From Pectinophora gossypiella (taxonomy: Eukaryota; Arthropoda; Insecta; Lepidoptera; Gelechiidae): DNA of 64,000 bases. Both the position numbers and the translations under genes were made by a program. The stretch's first letter is position 1. Each line of letters opens with the position of its first letter. Location: positions 6,860,604-6,924,603 of the forward strand of contig NC_065404.1 in the NCBI RefSeq assembly GCF_024362695.1, read 5' to 3'. Shown piece by piece: positions 60,501-64,000 of the stretch. The notes beneath the pieces are model-generated. The model was not told the DNA's origin and searched no databases. It saw only the letters and a list, made by a program, of their open reading frames with translations.

Positions 60501-61882
60501 GCGGCGCGGGCACGTCTTCCTTAATTCTTTTGTCGTTTTCAGCTCCGTCAAATATCGTGTTCCCCGTTTGCATATATTTTCGCCGGCAGCCGCACTCAGT
60601 TCCTGCCCCGTCGCGTCGCCGTCTTTCACGAATAACATTAGTGTCGGCAGCGTGACACCAACTGAATTTAACCGTAATAAGATATTTATAAAGAAATTTC
60701 CGATTCAGCGGCAAAGTTCAAAATTTGACTCCGACTCCGCAAAGAGTTTGGTGGCGTTTTCAATTTAAACTTTGAGCAACTTAAATAATGTGCGAGCTCC
60801 GACCAACTCGATTCATTTAAGGTTTTAGTGAAATTAGCTTTTGAATTCGAATGACACTGAAATATTCGCGGTATCTGACGAAGTTTTAAGTCTGTCTGTA
60901 CTCCGTTTGCATTATTAAGCTGGCTTTATCAATAACACTTTGTGTTAACCAGAAAGTTTGGAAAATTAATAAAGAACTTCTGTATTACGACGTAAATACC
61001 GGATTAAATTGCGGAGTCTGTTTGGATATTTATGGTGGTGGCTTTTGAACGCGTGTTTTCAGTGTAGTTGTTTCAATATAGATTTAAATGCAGATTCGTT
61101 AGCTAGAGGCGTATGAACGGTATGAGTGGTAAGGATTCGCGCACTGTGTGTGCATTTCGCGAGTTGCGCCCTCACGCCTAATGTCGAACATAAATCAGAG
61201 GTAACTCGCCCCCCTCGCCCACCTCGCCGATAAAATTCCAAATTGTTTTCTCGCCCCCGGTGGGCGCCGCCCTCGGTTCGCTCTTAAACGCCGCTTCAAG
61301 TTGCACTTGTGAATCGCACCTTTTACTGTTCTTGAAATTGGCGTTGCGAATTGCTTTTCGAGTTCGTTCGTTCGACGCCTTTTTTAACGAAAACTTTTGT
61401 AATGTTTTACAAAACCGAAATTGGGGATTTACTTTTTTGTGTGTGATGTTTGTGAACTATCAGTGTGGAGGCGACACGCTGGCATTGGTAAATGCGAGCC
61501 AATTAGAAGATTAAGCGTTGACAATTACGGTGTCGGATCGCGATCGTATATCAACAATTATCGCGTGAGTGCGACAAATGGCGAACAGGCTTCGCGCACG
61601 TGTAAGCGCGGTGCACTCGCCGCTGCCTGCAGCAAGAAATCACTAGAAAACCTTGGATATGACCAGTTATAACGAAATTACTTACAACATTTACTGTTTT
61701 TATGAAGACATTCAATACAGTGAGAACAATACATGTGTCAGGCATCATCAAAAATACTATATTAAGTTGATTTCCACTGTTAAGAAAAGCCTGGTGGAAT
61801 CAAATATCGCACATTAAATTTTTAACACGTCAGAGTCTGTAGCATTATGCATAATGTAAATTTATATTTTACAACAATATGT
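57523..61882. other. Gene-free, repeat-poor stretch
   Basis: Contains half of a CAGGGTGTTA-family MITE (about 58195-58250) and C/G-rich ORF-like areas at 59880-59960 and 60400-60650 that show no known protein. A TATA-like GGTATAAATATCC at 59287-59299 may be chance. Confidence 0.4.
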
Positions 61883-61946
61883 AATATCGGGAGTCTCATA
61901 TCCCCATTTAAACGCGGTAAGAACCCGTTATTATGTGTTTTAATTA
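61883..61946 (+). repeat. Single arm of the foldback repeat
   Basis: Over 55 bp shared with 28944-29001, including CTCATATCCCCATTTAAACG and TAAGAACCCGTTATTATGTG, but without an opposing arm nearby. Confidence 0.8.
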
Positions 61947-62446
61947 ACAATATGTATTTATACCTAATACATATTTTCTCTTTGCGAGTTTCCCTAAGCA
62001 CGCGTGAGGGCTATAAAAACAAAAAATCCTTTAATAAGTACATAATAATATAATATTCCATTTCTGAATTTGCGTTGTGTTTCTTCCGCAAAGCATAAAT
62101 TATATTACAACTGCTGATTTATAACCAAAAATATTCGAAAAAGATATAAGAACAGACACATCCAAAATTATTCTTCACGCTATGATCCGATACAGGACAC
62201 ATGCGACTCGACACAGTGCGATAAATTTCGCGAACCTAGTTATGGGCCGACGCTACCTGCGTATACGTTTCCAATAAAACGCCTCTATTGACAGAAATTG
62301 AAAACATACACACATTATAGGTATTATTTTCATGCGATTGAAATACAAGTATTATTGCATGAAAGAAAGATTTTATTTTATAGTATAAAGGTAACTAGCA
62401 TGCCAAGGTTTGTGAAAGACAACTCGTGAAGTTTTGTAAACAAAGT
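61947..62446. other. Gene-free stretch
   Basis: AT-rich. Nothing recognised. Confidence 0.4.
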
Positions 62447-62512
62447 AACCTCCGGTTGATTGAGGGGAGGCCTGTGCCCAGCAGTGGGACGTATATAGGC
62501 TATTTAAGTTAA
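62447..62512 (+). repeat. SINE family 2, 3' end fragment
   Basis: CCTCCGGTTGATTGAGGGGA through GACGTATATAGGCTATTTAA. This is the intact version of the site into which the 40742-41669 MITE inserted. Confidence 0.8.
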
Positions 62513-62702
62513 GTTTAATAGTCAAGAATTAATTTATAGGTATGGTTCTCCATCAAGAGCGTGGCTCTTAAATTAGTGATAAGGCAATAGTCAAAGGATC
62601 TATTATTTGAAAAAAAAAAAGAAAAAGAAATTGTCTCCGCATTTAATACATGGCGGGACTAAAGGGGAACTCTTAAGAATTCTCATCCGGTATATGATAA
62701 TT

Positions 62703-62796
62703 CTTTTATCGTGTGGGTTGTGAGGTGAATGACCAACCTCATCAACTCTGGTGTCAGATTGAGCCGCCATAGATCTACTTACATCAGTAAGTAGTC
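62703..62796 (-). repeat. tRNA-derived SINE, family 1, tail fragment
   Basis: TCGTGTGGGTTGTGAGGTGA then AACTCTGGTGTCAGATTGAG and the TTACATCAGTAAGTAG hairpin. Abuts SINE family 3. Confidence 0.75.
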
Positions 62797-63078
62797 ATCA
62801 TCATCATCAGCCCATTAACGTCCCCACTGCTGGCGTGCCCCGGCCTTCCCTATGGATGGATAGGGAGATCGGGCCTTAAACCATCGCGCGGGCCCAGTGC
62901 GAATTGATGGTTATTAACGACTGCTAATGCAGCCGGGACCAACGGCTTAACGTACCTTCCGAAGCACGGAGGAGCTCGAGATGAAAAGTTTTTTTTGTGG
63001 TCACCCATCCTATGACCGGCCTTTGCGAAAGTTGCTTAACTTCAACAATCGCAGACCGAGCGCGTTTACCGCAGTAAG
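62797..63078 (-). repeat. SINE family 3 with 5S-like segment, copy 3
   Basis: Same order as the other copies, truncated at the tRNA-like end (stops after GCGTTTACCGC). The neighbouring sequence is SINE family 1 on both sides. Confidence 0.8.
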
Positions 63079-63121
63079 TACTCGTACTAACTGAAACCAG
63101 CGGTTTAACGTTCCTACTAAT

Positions 63122-63265
63122 CATCAGATCAGAATCATATTACTTTCGAACAATCGAGAAATCAGCCTATAAAGTCCTAACTAAACTAGGGATCACAAAT
63201 AGTTTTTTTTTTTGTGACATGTCACCACCAGATGTCGAACCCGGGGCCTCCGAACTTGTGAGCCT
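63122..63265 (-). repeat. tRNA-derived SINE, family 1, diverged head and body
   Basis: AAACTAGGGATCACAAATAG, GTCGAACCCGGGGCCTCCG. It may be the head part of the 62703-62796 copy, separated by insertion of SINE family 3. Confidence 0.7.
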
Positions 63266-63585
63266 TATGATAATAAAAAAAATGGATAGAGTAGTTATAC
63301 AGACACGCAAACGACTTGATAAAAAATAAACAATATCTTTTAATCTATGAAAAACCGCCGCTAATCTGTGAACTTTTCAAATAAATGATATACGTCACCT
63401 GATGATATTTCATTTCAGTAATATTAATTATAATTTATTATGATGTCTCAAGATCAAAGTATTCTTTAAGAAAACGTAATATAAAAGATGGATGTGAGGT
63501 GAATATCACAAAGATCAACATTTTGATACGTTAATATAAATTGTTATTTGTTATAATGAGCTTTAAGCGAAGGTTATTCTTAGGG
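63266..63585. other. Gene-free spacer
   Basis: AT-rich. Nothing recognised. Confidence 0.35.
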
Positions 63586-63632
63586 CTGGCAGAACCTAGA
63601 AGGACGTACATTGACCAAATTGGAGATGTCTT
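63586..63632 (+). pseudogene. Short LINE RT C-terminal fragment
   Basis: GGACGTACATTGACCAAATT is shared with 39430-39450; encodes the (R)RTYIDQIGDV part of the LINE C-terminus. Followed by a SINE family 4 end. Confidence 0.55.
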
Positions 63633-63649
63633 ATCCTGATTAATCTGTA

Positions 63650-63778
63650 TTAGGCTGGTTTTTCCTTCGTGGGTTGGAAGGTCACACAGGCAGTGGCTTC
63701 GGTAAAAAACCGGACCTGTCAAATCTTCAGGTTAGGTAAGCGCACCCTGTGAAAAACGGGATAATGCTAGGTTAATGA
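63650..63778 (+). repeat. SINE family 4, 5'-truncated
   Basis: ATTAGGCTGGTTTTTCCTTC through CCTGTCAAATCTTCAGGTTA and GGGATAATGCTAGG. Confidence 0.8.
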
Positions 63779-64000
63779 TGAGTAAAGTAGTCATTAGACT
63801 TTTAGCAATAGTCGTAGAAATATGAAAATGACGAGAAAGTAGCCGTTACTTTTATAATTAATGTGAGTTTTAAAACAAAGAAATATAGGTACTTGTAGTG
63901 AAGGGTTTCACTTCTAATTTGCCAGGGACAGGTCCGATTTTATTGAATTTTTCTTTTGTCGGAGTAGCTTTTTATATCATTTAAAATAATCAGATTTTAA
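63779..64000. other. Window end, nothing recognised
   Basis: AT-rich sequence without features. Confidence 0.35.

Noticed and set aside
60346..60768. 140-codon plus ORF and overlapping minus ORFs
   Set aside because: Both strands are open because of CpG-rich composition; no known domain.

Overview
The window is nuclear DNA of a moth or butterfly (Lepidoptera). Two things point there. The DNA is AT-rich and carries many short retroposon and MITE families that I recognise as typical of lepidopteran genomes. It also holds one insect-type developmental gene with short phased exons. No prokaryotic gene organisation is present, and almost all ORFs of 60-140 codons look like chance.

The only gene I can support firmly is on the minus strand: the 3' two thirds of a Tbx20-class T-box transcription factor (Drosophila H15/midline group). 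Its exons run from high to low coordinates: 46657-46384, 46296-46132, 36462-36386 and 35718-35253 (stop codon). All splice sites are GT-AG and all phases agree. A fifth, in-frame, phase-matched candidate exon lies at 35881-35807 and may be an alternative cassette. The 5' exon or exons were not found and probably lie beyond position 64000.

Region by region: 1-34.4 kb is gene-free as far as I can see and dense in mobile DNA. It holds tRNA-derived SINEs, a SINE with a 5S-rRNA-like segment, A-tailed LINE 3' ends, MITEs, two Helitron-like elements, an RT fragment, and a large palindromic element at 23.6-27.6 kb split by two later insertions. 34.4-35.25 kb is the likely 3' UTR. 35.25-46.66 kb holds the T-box exons with a 9.7 kb intron that is mostly unique sequence with CpG-rich patches. 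47.3-49.05 kb is a three-layer transposon nest that includes an internally deleted pogo-like element. 49-62.4 kb is mostly unique sequence with few repeats, consistent with regulatory DNA or a long first intron. 62.4-63.8 kb is again repeat-rich.

No multi-gene system was found. The most informative items are the candidate cassette exon of the T-box gene, the decayed pogo transposase with a PHD-type finger, and nested insertions whose pre-insertion sequence can be read directly from the duplicated arms.
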